NCBI GenBank assembly: GCA_003994795.1
Contig: AP018269.1
Coordinates: 4,365,677 to 4,429,676, forward strand
DNA: 64,000 bases
Direction: 5' to 3'
Origin: Cylindrospermum sp. NIES-4074
GTDB lineage: Bacteria > Cyanobacteriota > Cyanobacteriia > Cyanobacteriales > Nostocaceae
Position numbers and translations under genes: made by a program. How positions within the stretch are numbered: the first letter of the stretch is position 1; the number at the start of each line of letters is the position of its first letter. Below are positions 1 to 8,716 of this stretch, piece after piece. The notes beneath the pieces were generated by a model. That model saw nothing but the letters and a program-made list of their open reading frames with translations, was not told the DNA's origin and did not search any database.

Positions 1-106
1 AGCTGGTGTCATGAATGGCAATAATTGCCTTAATATCTGGATTTTTTCCATGACAGAAGACAATTTGCTCGTGACCCATTTCTCTAACGGTTTCAAATAG
101 CAGCAT
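1..106 (-). CDS. scyB: Partial ScyB-like Leu/Phe/Glu-type amino acid dehydrogenase (5' end only)
   Basis: Only the first 35 codons lie in the window; the gene runs off the left edge. The translation starts MLLFETVREMGHEQ and continues through CHGKNPDIKAIIAIHDT, the characteristic N-terminus of Leu/Phe/Val dehydrogenases (ELFV family). In scytonemin producers, ScyB is such an enzyme and oxidatively deaminates tryptophan to indole-3-pyruvate. The identification as ScyB rather than a catabolic leucine dehydrogenase rests on the scyA-like gene directly upstream on the same strand, 144 bp away. The ATG is at 106-104. Family assignment is firm; the pathway assignment is inference from context. Confidence 0.8.
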   Translation of the reverse strand, partial: MLLFETVREMGHEQIVFCHGKNPDIKAIIAIHDTS

Positions 107-190
107 CTTGGTTTCTCAATATTGATTTGAGCAAGTAATAAAGAGGAAGGAGTTGTATACCCAACCTGAAAGGGGAAATAGGAAAAACTG

Positions 191-216
191 TTCCCTGTTC
201 CCTATTCCCTATTCCC
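191..216. repeat. Heptamer tandem repeat between scyA and scyB
   Basis: Imperfect head-to-tail copies of CCCTATT / CCCTGTT. This is the short tandemly repeated repetitive (STRR) type typical of heterocystous cyanobacteria. It sits in the 144-bp spacer between the scyA-like and scyB-like genes. Confidence 0.7.
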
Positions 217-250
217 TTATTTGATGACCAATAATTGCCAACCTTGAAAG

Positions 251-2134
251 TTAAACTGATGGAAATGAAATTGGCTGGTTTGGAATGTTAACCGGACTTG
301 ATTTGACGCCTTGTGCTGCTAAACTCTTATTACGTCCACCAGAGGGTGCAGGGCGGTCGGGGTCAATCACTACATCAATGAGAAAAGGTACATTTGAGGC
401 GATCGCACTTTCCAATGCGGCTTCAATATCCGATTCTCTGACAACTCCAATACCTTCGGCTCCCATAGCGCGAGCAATCATGGCGAAATTTGTCGGGGGA
501 ATTGTCGCGTCTGCACCTTTTAACCCCAATATTTTCATCCCTTGATGGCACATATTGTAACGGGCATCGTTGAGGACAATCCAGACGGCAGGAATTTTGT
601 ATTTTACGGCTGTGCTGATTTCGTTATTCATCAGCATGGCGCCATCACCAACTATCGCTACAGCTTTGCCATTCCGCGCTAAGGCTGCACCTAAGACACC
701 GGTGACTGTATGACCCATTGCACCAACTCCGGTGCTGACTCGGTAACGATTGGCTTGAGTAAATTGTAGAAGATGGGCTGACCAAGTAAAGGAGTTACCG
801 CACTCTGCTAGGACTACAGCATCGCTACCTTCAACAATTATCTTTTGAATTGCTGCCATCAATGCTTCTGGTCGTACTGGATAGTCGATATCTGGATCTA
901 GTTCAACTTCTTTGCGTTCTGGATGCGGTAGGGATGTGGAACTAGGAGCAACATCTGGCAATTGTTGCAATAGTTCTTGCACATAAGCTTTGATATCAGA
1001 CACAATCGGTAAGGTTTTAACCTGTGGATAAGCCACCCCTGGTACTTCTGGATCAATGTCTACATGAATGAAGCCTGCGGTGGGTATCATCGCTGGACTC
1101 CAAAAGGAAGTCGGTTCCCCTAGACGGGTTCCGAGTACAAGTGTGTGTAGGGGAGGCTGCTGTTCCATGTAAGTTAAGACGGAAGCATGACCACCTAAAC
1201 CTGTGACACCGATAAACTGGGGATGATCTTCAGGAAATATGCCTTTACCACGGGGGGAACACATAACAGCCGCCCCGGTTTTTTCTGCGAGTTGACGGAT
1301 TTCGTCTGCTGCGTCACGGGCACCGAAACCAACCCAGATGGCAAAGGTTCCAGATGATAATAACTCTACAGATTTAGCGATCGCTATTTTTGAGGCTGTA
1401 ATCTGATTGCGATCAACATTTAGTTGGGGTAAGGACATACCATCAACTAAACTTGTCTGCACAGCGGTGGGAATGCTCAAATGGGCGACAAATCCGCCTG
1501 GTTGCGCTAAAGCTAAAGCCAGTTTGCGAAAAATTTGCGGGAGTTGAGCAGCTGATTCTATGGTAATTGCAAAGTCGAATAGCGCTCCGGAAGTAAAAAT
1601 TCCCCCAATGGGTAATGTGTAACTGCTAGTTTCCTGAATGGCCCAACGTCCGCGCTGTGGTGCTGAGGTGCAAGCCGATAATAAAATCACCTTTGCACCT
1701 TCATCACGGGCTGCAAATAACCCTGTGAGGGCGTTAGTCATGCCTGGCCCGGCGGTGGTGAATACTACTGTGGGGCGATCGCTCACAAAGTATGCCTCAG
1801 TGGCTGCAAAGGCTGCTCCGGCTTCATGACGGAAGTTTAGCACTTGTATGGAGCTATTTGACAGCGCACCCCAAAGGCTGGCCATTGCACCCCCAGCGAC
1901 ACCAAAAGCGTAGTTTACGCCCAAAGAAGCTAACATTTGTGCGATCGCCTCGGCAACTGAAAGCGTTGGCTGTGCTTGATTTTGTAAAAATGGCTGAATT
2001 CCCCCGTTATTCTGCAATTCGCCAAGCTGATGGCGATCGTCAGACACAGATTCTACATAACTGTTTGGTGGAAATTCATTGTATGGCTCAGTGATGATTG
2101 GAGGAGAGTTTGTAGCAGTATAGTTTTGACTCAT
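251..2134 (-). CDS. scyA: ThDP-dependent acetolactate synthase-like enzyme, probable ScyA of scytonemin biosynthesis
   Basis: The 627-residue protein has the three-domain architecture of acetolactate synthase-type thiamine diphosphate enzymes. The catalytic glutamate lies in FRHEAGAAFAATE (about residue 103), a central Rossmann-like domain follows, and the ThDP motif runs from GDGAMLMNNE to LND in the C-terminal third. An extra N-terminal stretch of about 58 polar residues precedes the first domain. In Nostoc punctiforme, ScyA couples indole-3-pyruvate with 4-hydroxyphenylpyruvate in an acyloin reaction to start the scytonemin monomer. A scyB-like gene follows on the same strand, which is the scyA-scyB order of known clusters; this is why I prefer ScyA over a biosynthetic acetolactate synthase. 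The ATG at 2134 is clear. Divergent from it, after a long gap, is a response regulator gene. Confidence 0.8.
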   Translation of the reverse strand: MSQNYTATNSPPIITEPYNEFPPNSYVESVSDDRHQLGELQNNGGIQPFLQNQAQPTLSVAEAIAQMLASLGVNYAFGVAGGAMASLWGALSNSSIQVLNFRHEAGAAFAATEAYFVSDRPTVVFTTAGPGMTNALTGLFAARDEGAKVILLSACTSAPQRGRWAIQETSSYTLPIGGIFTSGALFDFAITIESAAQLPQIFRKLALALAQPGGFVAHLSIPTAVQTSLVDGMSLPQLNVDRNQITASKIAIAKSVELLSSGTFAIWVGFGARDAADEIRQLAEKTGAAVMCSPRGKGIFPEDHPQFIGVTGLGGHASVLTYMEQQPPLHTLVLGTRLGEPTSFWSPAMIPTAGFIHVDIDPEVPGVAYPQVKTLPIVSDIKAYVQELLQQLPDVAPSSTSLPHPERKEVELDPDIDYPVRPEALMAAIQKIIVEGSDAVVLAECGNSFTWSAHLLQFTQANRYRVSTGVGAMGHTVTGVLGAALARNGKAVAIVGDGAMLMNNEISTAVKYKIPAVWIVLNDARYNMCHQGMKILGLKGADATIPPTNFAMIARAMGAEGIGVVRESDIEAALESAIASNVPFLIDVVIDPDRPAPSGGRNKSLAAQGVKSSPVNIPNQPISFPSV

Positions 2135-2857
2135 TGCTTTGACTTAATTCCAGAAACTTACACAAAAGCTCTTTTGATTCTACTTAGGGTATTGATAATA
2201 CTTAATACAAATAACTCGTTGATTTTTATGGTTATGCCCAAGCTGAGTTGACAGTAGAGACAGTTGATTACTTTTGACCGCTACTTTCGAGATCAGTACA
2301 AACAATTTATCAAAAAGCGAAACAATCAACGGTGTACTTCTAGAAACCAGAATAAAGGAGATGAATACCCAGTTGCAATGAAAAATCTTTTGATGGAGTT
2401 GTCAATTCTTTCGCGTTCGTTGTTACCACTTAGCTGTTTTGGAAGATTGAAACCTGGGGATAGCTGGTAAACAGTGTTGCATCGTGGCGCGAGACTTAAC
2501 AATTCTAGGCTGGACTGTGCTAACCCGGCAAATCTGAATAGATTCATGGAAAAGAAAAAAATACTTGTTTCTCGAACTAAGTAGGATAAACAAAGCCTCC
2601 TAATTTCAATCTCTAGCTTTAGCTAAGGGATTTTACCCAGTGTTGCTAAATGCTCTCTCTGCCTTAGATAACCTATTGACTACAACAACATTTCTGTATT
2701 TTTCGCAAAGTCTTGGGAGAAGACCATGAAACTCTTGGGGGTTCGTACCTATCCTTGCCAATTTAACTTGGTTTCAGTGCTTTGATAACGCACTTATTTT
2801 CTAAGCACAAAATTTATTTGTAGATGAGGCACAATGCAAAATCGAGGTTTTAAGGGT

Positions 2858-2874
2858 GAGGGGTTTAACCCCTC
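2858..2874. other. Short hairpin GAGGGG-TTTAA-CCCCTC
   Basis: Perfect 6-bp GC-rich stem with a 5-nt loop, isolated inside the scyA-regulator gap. No long U run follows on either strand, so a terminator role is uncertain. Confidence 0.45.
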
Positions 2875-3660
2875 AATAATTAAGCAATATTTTCGGATAA
2901 AGCTTATAGCAAAAGGGTTAGAGAGTACAGTAAACAAGGTAAAAGTATGATTTATTTTGCTTTCTTTCTACCCCCTAGACTCTACATCCTAGTTTTTGTT
3001 TAGCCTCCACTCCTCAAAGTTGCTTCGACAGAGTACTAGTTAAAATTACGAAAAATTGTGTATTTTTAAGCTGTATAGGCGGATTTTCTCAGGATTTTAC
3101 CTGTGTAGCTTTACCTGTGCCGAGGTAAGTAGGAAATTAGACTGCTCAGATAAACTCTTATCCCCAAACCATGAAAAAATACTTGGAGCCTCAAGGTATC
3201 TAAGTGCTGAAGAGATATCAACACCCTAATTATGTCCGGAGTCTTGAACATGGGTTTTATTAACATTATTATCTCCTGCGAGAGATAAATAGGTAATCAG
3301 CACAGAACTCCTTGATAAAATCTGTTTCTGATGACAATAAACCCGCAATATTACAAATGAACTTAACAATAAGATATTCCTTATGAAAGATGACTAGGCA
3401 TATTGTTCTATAGTTAAATCCCTGGAAGAGTAAGTTTAAATAAGTTAATAATTTAAATTAATGAGTAAAAAGCTGCCTGTAGATATTACCAGGCTTGATA
3501 ACAAGCGAAATGACTTAGTTAACTTACTTGAGGCTTTATTTCTATGATTTGCCAACAATTACGTACTCCACAAAATATTGTTTCATTTTCCAAAAGCTTA
3601 CTTAAGGGACAAGTAGACCAATGAACAAAAAAACAGATTTAAATTTTATTTGTAAGCATT

Positions 3661-3796
3661 CAGCTATCAGCGTTCAGCAGTCAGCGTTCGACTGATCTCA
3701 CGCCGTAAGCGCAAAGCGCAGGCTTGTCTGCGACACGCTCCGCGAACCGCCAACGCGTAGCGTTCCGCAGGAAAGTCTAAAACAGAGTTTTAGACT
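3661..3796. repeat. Dispersed cyanobacterial repeat with terminal hairpin
   Basis: This is a GC-rich mosaic of GCGCAAAGCGCAGGC, CGACACGCTCCGCGAAC and AACGCGTAGCGTTCCGC segments of the kind scattered between Nostocales genes. It ends in a perfect 10-bp inverted repeat, AGTCTAAAAC (3774-3783) and GTTTTAGACT (3787-3796), with a 3-nt loop. It does not code. Confidence 0.6.
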
Positions 3797-4341
3797 GAGT
3801 TTAAGGGTTTTTCTCAAGGGATAATTACACCAAAAACAATTAGTAATCCCTCTGTCATAATGCTCATAAATTCTTGAAGATTGCTGATAGCTGACGGCTG
3901 ACGGCTGACGGCTGAATGCTTACTTTTATTTGAGCATCTTTTAAAAGGCATCGAAACAGATCGGCCAGATATCGGATGAGATTTTGTGGTTCCCTAAAGC
4001 AGAAGTAGCAACAAATAAAAGCCTGTAAGTTTCGAGTTTTGAGTGTCGAGATGAAGCTCGTTGTTAATCAACTACTTCACACTCATAAATCGGGAAAAGA
4101 GGCAACTATAGATGAAGTCCGGAAGAGGCAGTACGTTGAGCAACTCCACCGACTTGTACCCCAAAGGATAACCCTCTGGGTAAAAACTGCCGTTCAGAAG
4201 TAAAACAGGCTTTGTATCTGGCTTGAAGACCTAAGTTATGCAGCCTCACAGTTGTTACAAACTGCTGTAATCTCGTCTTTTACTTAATGCTCCGCATAGA
4301 GTTTGGTACCCTTTTCCTGCCAAAAATTATGGTGATAGAAA

Positions 4342-5154
4342 ATGATGTACGAATCTTCAAAAAAAATTATCGTCATTGAAGATGATGATGTTACCCGCGA
4401 TCTTTATTTAAAGGGTCTTGAGGCTAAAGGTTTTGAAGTGATAGGTGCCCAAAATGGTCTTGTTGGCATCCAACAAGTACAAGAGTATGCACCTGACTTA
4501 GTAATTTGTGATATTACGATGCCCGATATAGATGGTTACAGCATTCTAGCTACGCTACGCCAAGATCCTCTAACAGCAGTTATTCCTTTTATTTTTCTCA
4601 CTGGCAGCACTACTAAAGCGGCTGTTCGCAAAGCTATGGAGTTGGGAGCAGACGACTACATCACCAAACCTTCTACACTAGAGGAGATGGTGAGAGCGAT
4701 CGCTACCCAGCTGCAAAAGCAAGCTACTCTTCAATACTGGTGTACTACTAAACTTCAAAAAGTTCCCAAACCAGTGTCCACAGGTAAGACTTCACTGAAC
4801 ACCTGTCCTAAGTCGATTTTTCCTAGCATTCCCCAATTAAAAGAAGTTTTCGACTTCATCGAAGCCCATTATCACCAAGGAATTACTTTGTGTGATGTGG
4901 CTCAAGCGGTTGGTTATTCACCTGCTTACTTAACTAATCGAGTAGCAAGGCAGACGGGGGAGACAGTAAATAGATGGATTGTTAAACGCCGAATGGCAGG
5001 TGCGCGCTTATTACTCCAAAATAATAATCAGAAAGTCGAGCAAATTGCGACAGCATTGGGCTATCAAAATGTGTGTCATTTCTCTCGCCAATTTCGTCAA
5101 CATCACGGTCTACCTCCCCATGCTTGGCGCAAAGAACACCAGGAGCAAATGTAG
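4342..5154 (+). CDS. Response regulator with receiver and AraC-type DNA-binding domains
   Basis: The 270-residue protein has an N-terminal receiver domain (about residues 9-125). It shows the acidic pocket IEDDD, the phospho-acceptor aspartate in VICDITMPDIDGY, the switch Thr in FLTGS and the conserved Lys in ITKPS. The C-terminus (about 165-266) is an AraC/XylS double helix-turn-helix: IATALGYQNVCHFSRQF is the family signature. No kinase gene is adjacent. In N. punctiforme a two-component pair lies divergently upstream of the scytonemin cluster and its regulator is needed for induction, so this protein may be the equivalent; that orthology is inference. The stop codon abuts a G-rich tandem repeat. 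Confidence 0.88.
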   Translation: MMYESSKKIIVIEDDDVTRDLYLKGLEAKGFEVIGAQNGLVGIQQVQEYAPDLVICDITMPDIDGYSILATLRQDPLTAVIPFIFLTGSTTKAAVRKAMELGADDYITKPSTLEEMVRAIATQLQKQATLQYWCTTKLQKVPKPVSTGKTSLNTCPKSIFPSIPQLKEVFDFIEAHYHQGITLCDVAQAVGYSPAYLTNRVARQTGETVNRWIVKRRMAGARLLLQNNNQKVEQIATALGYQNVCHFSRQFRQHHGLPPHAWRKEHQEQM

Positions 5155-5240
5155 GGAGTGTGGGGAGTGTGGGGGGTGTGGGGAGTGTGGGGAGTGTGGG
5201 GGTGTGGGGGGTGTGGGGGGTGTGGGGAGTGTGGGGAGCA
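5155..5240. repeat. G-rich tandem repeat (GTGTGGGGA-like units)
   Basis: Head-to-tail 6- and 9-bp units of GTGGGGA/GTGTGGGG begin at the stop codon of the response regulator gene. A closely related tract occurs at 20414-20470. Reading frames across it give only Gly/Val/Cys repeats and are not genes. Confidence 0.85.
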
Positions 5241-5247
5241 GGGGGAA

Positions 5248-5343
5248 AATTCTGACTCAGAACTCAGAACTCAGAACTCAGAACTCAGAACTCAGAACTC
5301 AGAACTCAGCACTCAGCACTCAGCAATCAGCACTCAGCACTAA
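5248..5343. repeat. Heptameric AACTCAG / CACTCAG tandem repeat
   Basis: More than ten near-perfect copies of a 7-bp unit, first AACTCAG then CACTCAG. It is an STRR-type array between the convergent response regulator and DUF423 genes, ending at the DUF423 stop codon. Confidence 0.9.
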
Positions 5344-5720
5344 GATTTAAGATTAAGTGCAGCAAAAGCTAAAACACCCCAACCGGCGATAAAGGCTACT
5401 CCTCCCAGTGGTGTGATTGCTCCCAGGATTTTAATACCAGTTAGACTTAGGGCGTACAAACTCCCTGAAAAAATAGCTATGCCGATAATAAATAGCCACC
5501 CACTAGCTACCAAAGCAGTTTGAGGCGATGTGGTGTGGCTAATTAGTAGGGCTACTAACAAAAGTGCTAGAGCGTGGTACATTTGGTAGCGAGCGCCGGT
5601 TTCAAAAATTTCTAGCGATCGCTCACTGATTTTTTCTCGCAAGGCATGGGAAGCAAAAGCACCAGCAGCAACAGATAACCCGCCGAAGATGGCGGCTATG
5701 GTGACAAAAATCTGTGTCAT
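5340..5720 (-). CDS. DUF423 (YgdD-type) small integral membrane protein
   Basis: The 126-residue protein has four hydrophobic segments (about residues 3-23, 45-62, 68-88 and 96-118) and the family motif AAGAFASHALRE near the N-terminus, followed by the conserved YQMYHALALL. This matches the DUF423 family, whose length is usually 110-130 residues. Its biochemical function is unknown. The gene overlaps the end of a heptamer repeat array at its stop codon and is transcribed in the same direction as the membrane protein gene upstream. Confidence 0.85.
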   Translation of the reverse strand: MTQIFVTIAAIFGGLSVAAGAFASHALREKISERSLEIFETGARYQMYHALALLLVALLISHTTSPQTALVASGWLFIIGIAIFSGSLYALSLTGIKILGAITPLGGVAFIAGWGVLAFAALNLKS

Positions 5721-5784
5721 GAAACCTAGCCGTAAATTGGTGTAGTAGTTAACTCACTTTGAGCAATAAATCCCTCACAGGGAG

Positions 5785-6270
5785 TTACACATCAAAGTGA
5801 TATGATACCGCCCCTTCTTCATTCACCTTAAAATTGGCATTGAATTCTTTAGCTTTTTCATCTAAATATTGTCTAGCAACTGCTGCTGGGAGTTGTGACT
5901 GCATCGCAAAGCCTAGCACTGTGACGCGCCCCTGATTTTCTTGCAGCATTTGATAAAATTGGGATTGTAAGCGATCGCTAACTTGTTGATTAATTACCTT
6001 TCTCTCTTGTCGGCTTTCCCGGTACAGTCCTAACGCTAACCATCCCCCCAGAATGGCGCTAGGTACACCAAAAATTAAACCACCAACGAGAGTATCCTCA
6101 TTTTCCTCATAGAGATATGGGGGCGGAGATTCAAAACCTTCATCTACTGGGGGATAGACTATTATCGGAGGTTTAGTAGTCTTTTCAAATGCTGCTGAGA
6201 CTGAAAGCGTTAAAAACATGAATCCGAGTGTGAGTAACCAACCTGCGGCCAATTTTTCAGCAGTCTTCAT
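5785..6270 (-). CDS. Conserved hypothetical membrane protein, 161 residues
   Basis: There are two hydrophobic segments. The first, at about residues 8-27, reads like a signal anchor. The second, at about 62-83 (GGLIFGVPSAILGGWLALGL), follows a Pro/Glu-rich loop. The C-terminal 75 residues are a soluble, partly charged domain with RQERKVINQQ and a helix around QFYQMLQENQG. I do not recognise a named family. Codon use and an in-frame HIP1 site (GCGATCGC near 5970) fit a resident cyanobacterial gene. Confidence 0.7.
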   Translation of the reverse strand: MKTAEKLAAGWLLTLGFMFLTLSVSAAFEKTTKPPIIVYPPVDEGFESPPPYLYEENEDTLVGGLIFGVPSAILGGWLALGLYRESRQERKVINQQVSDRLQSQFYQMLQENQGRVTVLGFAMQSQLPAAVARQYLDEKAKEFNANFKVNEEGAVSYHFDV

Positions 6271-6397
6271 ATTTCCACTTCAGAGTTGAACCTTTTTTGC
6301 GATTTTAACCTCACTTGCGTCAAGCTTCCAGTAATCGTTAAATTGCAGCAAAGACTGACCTAACCGCCAACTTCTACCGTAAAAGCAAATAAGAGTC

Positions 6398-6480
6398 AGG
6401 ACTTACGCAAAAATCGCCAAAAGGCTTAATTTATTGAACCGCCAAGAACGCCAAGAATTCCTAGACTATGCGTAAGTCCT
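6398..6480. mobile_element. MITE-like element, copy 1 (12-bp terminal inverted repeats)
   Basis: It starts with AGGACTTACGCA (6398-6409) and ends with the exact reverse complement TGCGTAAGTCCT (6469-6480), 83 bp overall and non-coding. The same ends bound the element at 15451-15569, with a different interior. No clear target duplication was seen. A non-autonomous element mobilised by a transposase elsewhere is the likely explanation. Confidence 0.7.
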
Positions 6481-6485
6481 AAGAG

Positions 6486-6515
6486 TGTAGAGACGTTTCA
6501 TGAAACGTCTCTACA
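6486..6515. repeat. Perfect 30-nt palindrome of the GTAGAGACG family
   Basis: Each arm is TGTAGAGACGTTTCA followed immediately by its reverse complement. A second copy (28 nt) lies at 11495-11522 and a looped variant at 27326-27355. It sits 5 bp from the MITE-like element. Confidence 0.8.
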
Positions 6516-6573
6516 TTTGTGGGAGAGAGGTCTGTATTAAAGTAATCCACGTTCATAAATTATCCCGTGGGGT

Positions 6574-6609
6574 GTCTCGCCTGTCCCTGAACAGGCGAGA
6601 CGCCTGTTC
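6574..6609. repeat. Two mutually exclusive hairpins downstream of chlM
   Basis: GTCTCGCCTGT (6574-6584) pairs perfectly with ACAGGCGAGAC (6591-6601), and GAACAGGCG (6589-6597) pairs with CGCCTGTTC (6601-6609). The two stems share bases, so only one can form. The site lies 25 bp past the chlM stop codon on that gene's strand and could end its transcript. The sequence also looks like a dispersed repeat. Confidence 0.55.
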
Positions 6610-6633
6610 TACAAAATATTTGCGCTATGGTGT

Positions 6634-7341
6634 TTATTCTGCTGCGACTTTTACCTCTGTGCGGGTAGCTTCCAGCAGCCGGGAAAAGTAGAAGCGAGTC
6701 TTAGTCATCGACTGACGTTGGATAGAAAATCCATTACTTTCTAGGATTTTCACCACATCAGCTTCCCGGTGTAGATAAGCGCGAGTTGCTTTACTTGGCC
6801 CAGGAAAAAAACTACCGATTTTTTTCAGTATAGTGAGAGCGCAGGTTTTTGGTGCAAAACTGAGAATAATTCGCGATTGTGCCAAAGAACAAAGGTGAGA
6901 AATCATTTCATCTGCTTTTTCTTGGGGATAGTGGATGAGAACATCTAAGCAAATGACGGTGTGATAACTACCACTTAAAGATTCTAAATCTTGCACGGCG
7001 AAAGTGGGATTATTGCCATTTCCCAAGGTTGCTAAACCTCTTTCTTTGGCTTCTGTCACCATTTTTTCTGATATATCGCTGGCATATATCTTGGCGCCAT
7101 CTGCGGCTAGAGGGATGCTGAGACTACCCACACCACAGCCAGCATCACAGATTGATAACTCTGCTAAATTGTTATCAGCTTTCAGCCAGCCGATGACTGT
7201 ATCTACGGTTTGCTGATGTCCAGTGCGGATATCTAGCTGGACTTTGTTGACTTCGCCATCGCCGTAGATGCGTTTCCAGCGGTCAAACCCCGTAGAATTG
7301 AAATACTCGCGGACTATTGTTTTATCGTCGGCTGCGTTCAT
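6634..7341 (-). CDS. chlM: Magnesium-protoporphyrin IX O-methyltransferase
   Basis: This 235-residue S-adenosylmethionine-dependent methyltransferase methylates the propionate side chain of Mg-protoporphyrin IX, the step after magnesium chelatase in chlorophyll synthesis. Motif I is CDAGCGVGSLSIPLA (about residues 65-79), followed by the acidic residue in YASDISEKM and the post-I strand VICLDVLIHYPQ. The N-terminal VREYFNSTGFDRWKRIYG is diagnostic of ChlM/BchM. Length matches cyanobacterial ChlM. It stands alone, with no other chl genes beside it. Confidence 0.93.
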   Translation of the reverse strand: MNAADDKTIVREYFNSTGFDRWKRIYGDGEVNKVQLDIRTGHQQTVDTVIGWLKADNNLAELSICDAGCGVGSLSIPLAADGAKIYASDISEKMVTEAKERGLATLGNGNNPTFAVQDLESLSGSYHTVICLDVLIHYPQEKADEMISHLCSLAQSRIILSFAPKTCALTILKKIGSFFPGPSKATRAYLHREADVVKILESNGFSIQRQSMTKTRFYFSRLLEATRTEVKVAAE

Positions 7342-7435
7342 GAAGCTTAATCTTTAATGGTTCCCAGTCTTTCAAATTATAGATTTTTCGGGATGATGTC
7401 TCACTCATAAACGCTGAAGCTTAAAGATGGGAAGT

Positions 7436-8602
7436 TTAGCTTAATCGCTGCCAAGTTAGTTCTTTTGTAGCTTCATCGCCATGCCAGCGCAATAGGTTGG
7501 CGGGTTGATTTGGGGAAATTTTCGGTAGTGAAATGGCCGCTCTCGGTGCATCTGTAGCTAAGGATATGGCTTTTTCTATGTCACAAATCCCCCACTTAAC
7601 TAAATTTTGCACTCCTACCAATAAGGGTAAAGTCGTCCCCGATAATGTACCGTCTGCTAATCTAGCAGTGCCGTTGATAATTTCAATTTGTCGGCTATCC
7701 CAAGGATACACGCCATCGGGTAATCCCAGAGGTGCTAGGGCGTCGCTAACGAGGAATAAACCTTTGCTGGTGCGGAGAAGGATTTGCAACATAATCGGCG
7801 ATAGGTGTTGTCCGTCAGCAATAAAACCACACTTTACATCAGGATGGGTAATTGCTGCGCCTAATAATCCCGGTTCGCGGTGATGCAATGGTGGCATGGC
7901 GTTAAAAGCATGAGTTACCATTGTTGCGCCTAGCGCAAAGGCTTGTTGTGCTTGTGCTGCGGTTGCTTGAGAATGTCCTAAACTGACGGTAATTCCTAAA
8001 GAACGCAAATATGGGATCACTTCACCAGTGGGATCTAATTCTGGGGCTAAGGTGATGACTTTAACAATATGGGCATAATCACCTAAAACTCGTTTAACTT
8101 CGTCAATGGTGAGGGGTAATAGGTATTCTGCTGGATGTGCGCCACGCTTACCGTAGTTTAAAAATGGCCCTTCTAAATGCACTCCCAGAATTTTGGCACC
8201 TGAATACTCTGTAAGATTAGCAATGACGGCAAGCGATCGCTGAATATTCTCTATAGAAGTTGTCACCAGTGTTGGTAAATATCCATCTACGCCCTTATCC
8301 CACAAGTATTCCGAGATTTTGGGGAGGAGGTGAGAATTGGCATCTGTCAAATCGGGAAAGGCTAATCCTAAACCGCCATTAATTTGCAAATCCACCCCGC
8401 CCAAGGAAATCCAGTCGCCAGCAACATCCAACACTTGCAAATCTTTTGCTGGAACCCGTTTGAAGACTGTACCCATTGGCAGAATTTGCTCAATCATGCC
8501 TTCTCGGTTCACCAAGATCATCTGCAAATCTTGATAACCAGGTACTCGCGCATTGATAATATCTACGTTTGTAGGGATGAGGTTTTGTGTCGCTTTGGTC
8601 AT
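7436..8602 (-). CDS. nagA: N-acetylglucosamine-6-phosphate deacetylase
   Basis: The 388-residue amidohydrolase-fold enzyme removes acetate from GlcNAc-6-phosphate, feeding amino sugar recycling. Family motifs are present in order: LGVHLEGPFLN (metal-binding Glu), SLGHS, THAFNAMPPLHHREPG, FIADGQHLSP and the catalytic aspartate in LVSDALAPLGLPDG. The C-terminal TDAPRAAISLPK is also typical. It is divergent from purE across 114 bp. A chlM gene follows on the same strand 94 bp downstream, but the functions are unrelated. Confidence 0.9.
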   Translation of the reverse strand: MTKATQNLIPTNVDIINARVPGYQDLQMILVNREGMIEQILPMGTVFKRVPAKDLQVLDVAGDWISLGGVDLQINGGLGLAFPDLTDANSHLLPKISEYLWDKGVDGYLPTLVTTSIENIQRSLAVIANLTEYSGAKILGVHLEGPFLNYGKRGAHPAEYLLPLTIDEVKRVLGDYAHIVKVITLAPELDPTGEVIPYLRSLGITVSLGHSQATAAQAQQAFALGATMVTHAFNAMPPLHHREPGLLGAAITHPDVKCGFIADGQHLSPIMLQILLRTSKGLFLVSDALAPLGLPDGVYPWDSRQIEIINGTARLADGTLSGTTLPLLVGVQNLVKWGICDIEKAISLATDAPRAAISLPKISPNQPANLLRWHGDEATKELTWQRLS

Positions 8603-8683
8603 CTTTCAAACCCCACTAGGTAATTATACAACAGGAATGCCCTACTTACATCATAGTATGGGTTAACCTACTAGGTTGACCTA

Positions 8684-8715
8684 ATCCGAAATCCAAAATC
8701 CAAAATCCAAAATTC
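8684..8715. repeat. Heptamer repeat ATCCAAA upstream of purE
   Basis: Four near-identical ATCCAAA units lie directly before the purE start codon. This is an STRR-type repeat sitting where the ribosome binding site would normally be; no good Shine-Dalgarno sequence is visible. Confidence 0.7.
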
Positions 8716-8716
8716 T

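Larger units (their letters stand above)
2135..4341. other. 2.2-kb stretch without recognisable genes between scyA and the response regulator
   Basis: No reading frame here is longer than about 75 codons and none has a recognisable domain. The stretch holds a hairpin at 2858-2874 (GAGGGG/CCCCTC), a dispersed repeat at 3661-3796, and near-tandem GCTGACG copies around 3891-3916. It is long enough to have held a sensor kinase gene, but no kinase motif could be found. It must contain the divergent promoters of scyA and of the regulator at 4342. Confidence 0.6.

Noticed and set aside
5155-5343. Possible CRISPR array
   Set aside because: The units are contiguous 7-9 bp repeats without spacers. No cas gene is present.
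4979-5350. Plus-strand frames with Gly/Val/Cys and Ser/Glu repeats
   Set aside because: They are translations of the G-rich and heptamer tandem repeats after the response regulator stop codon.
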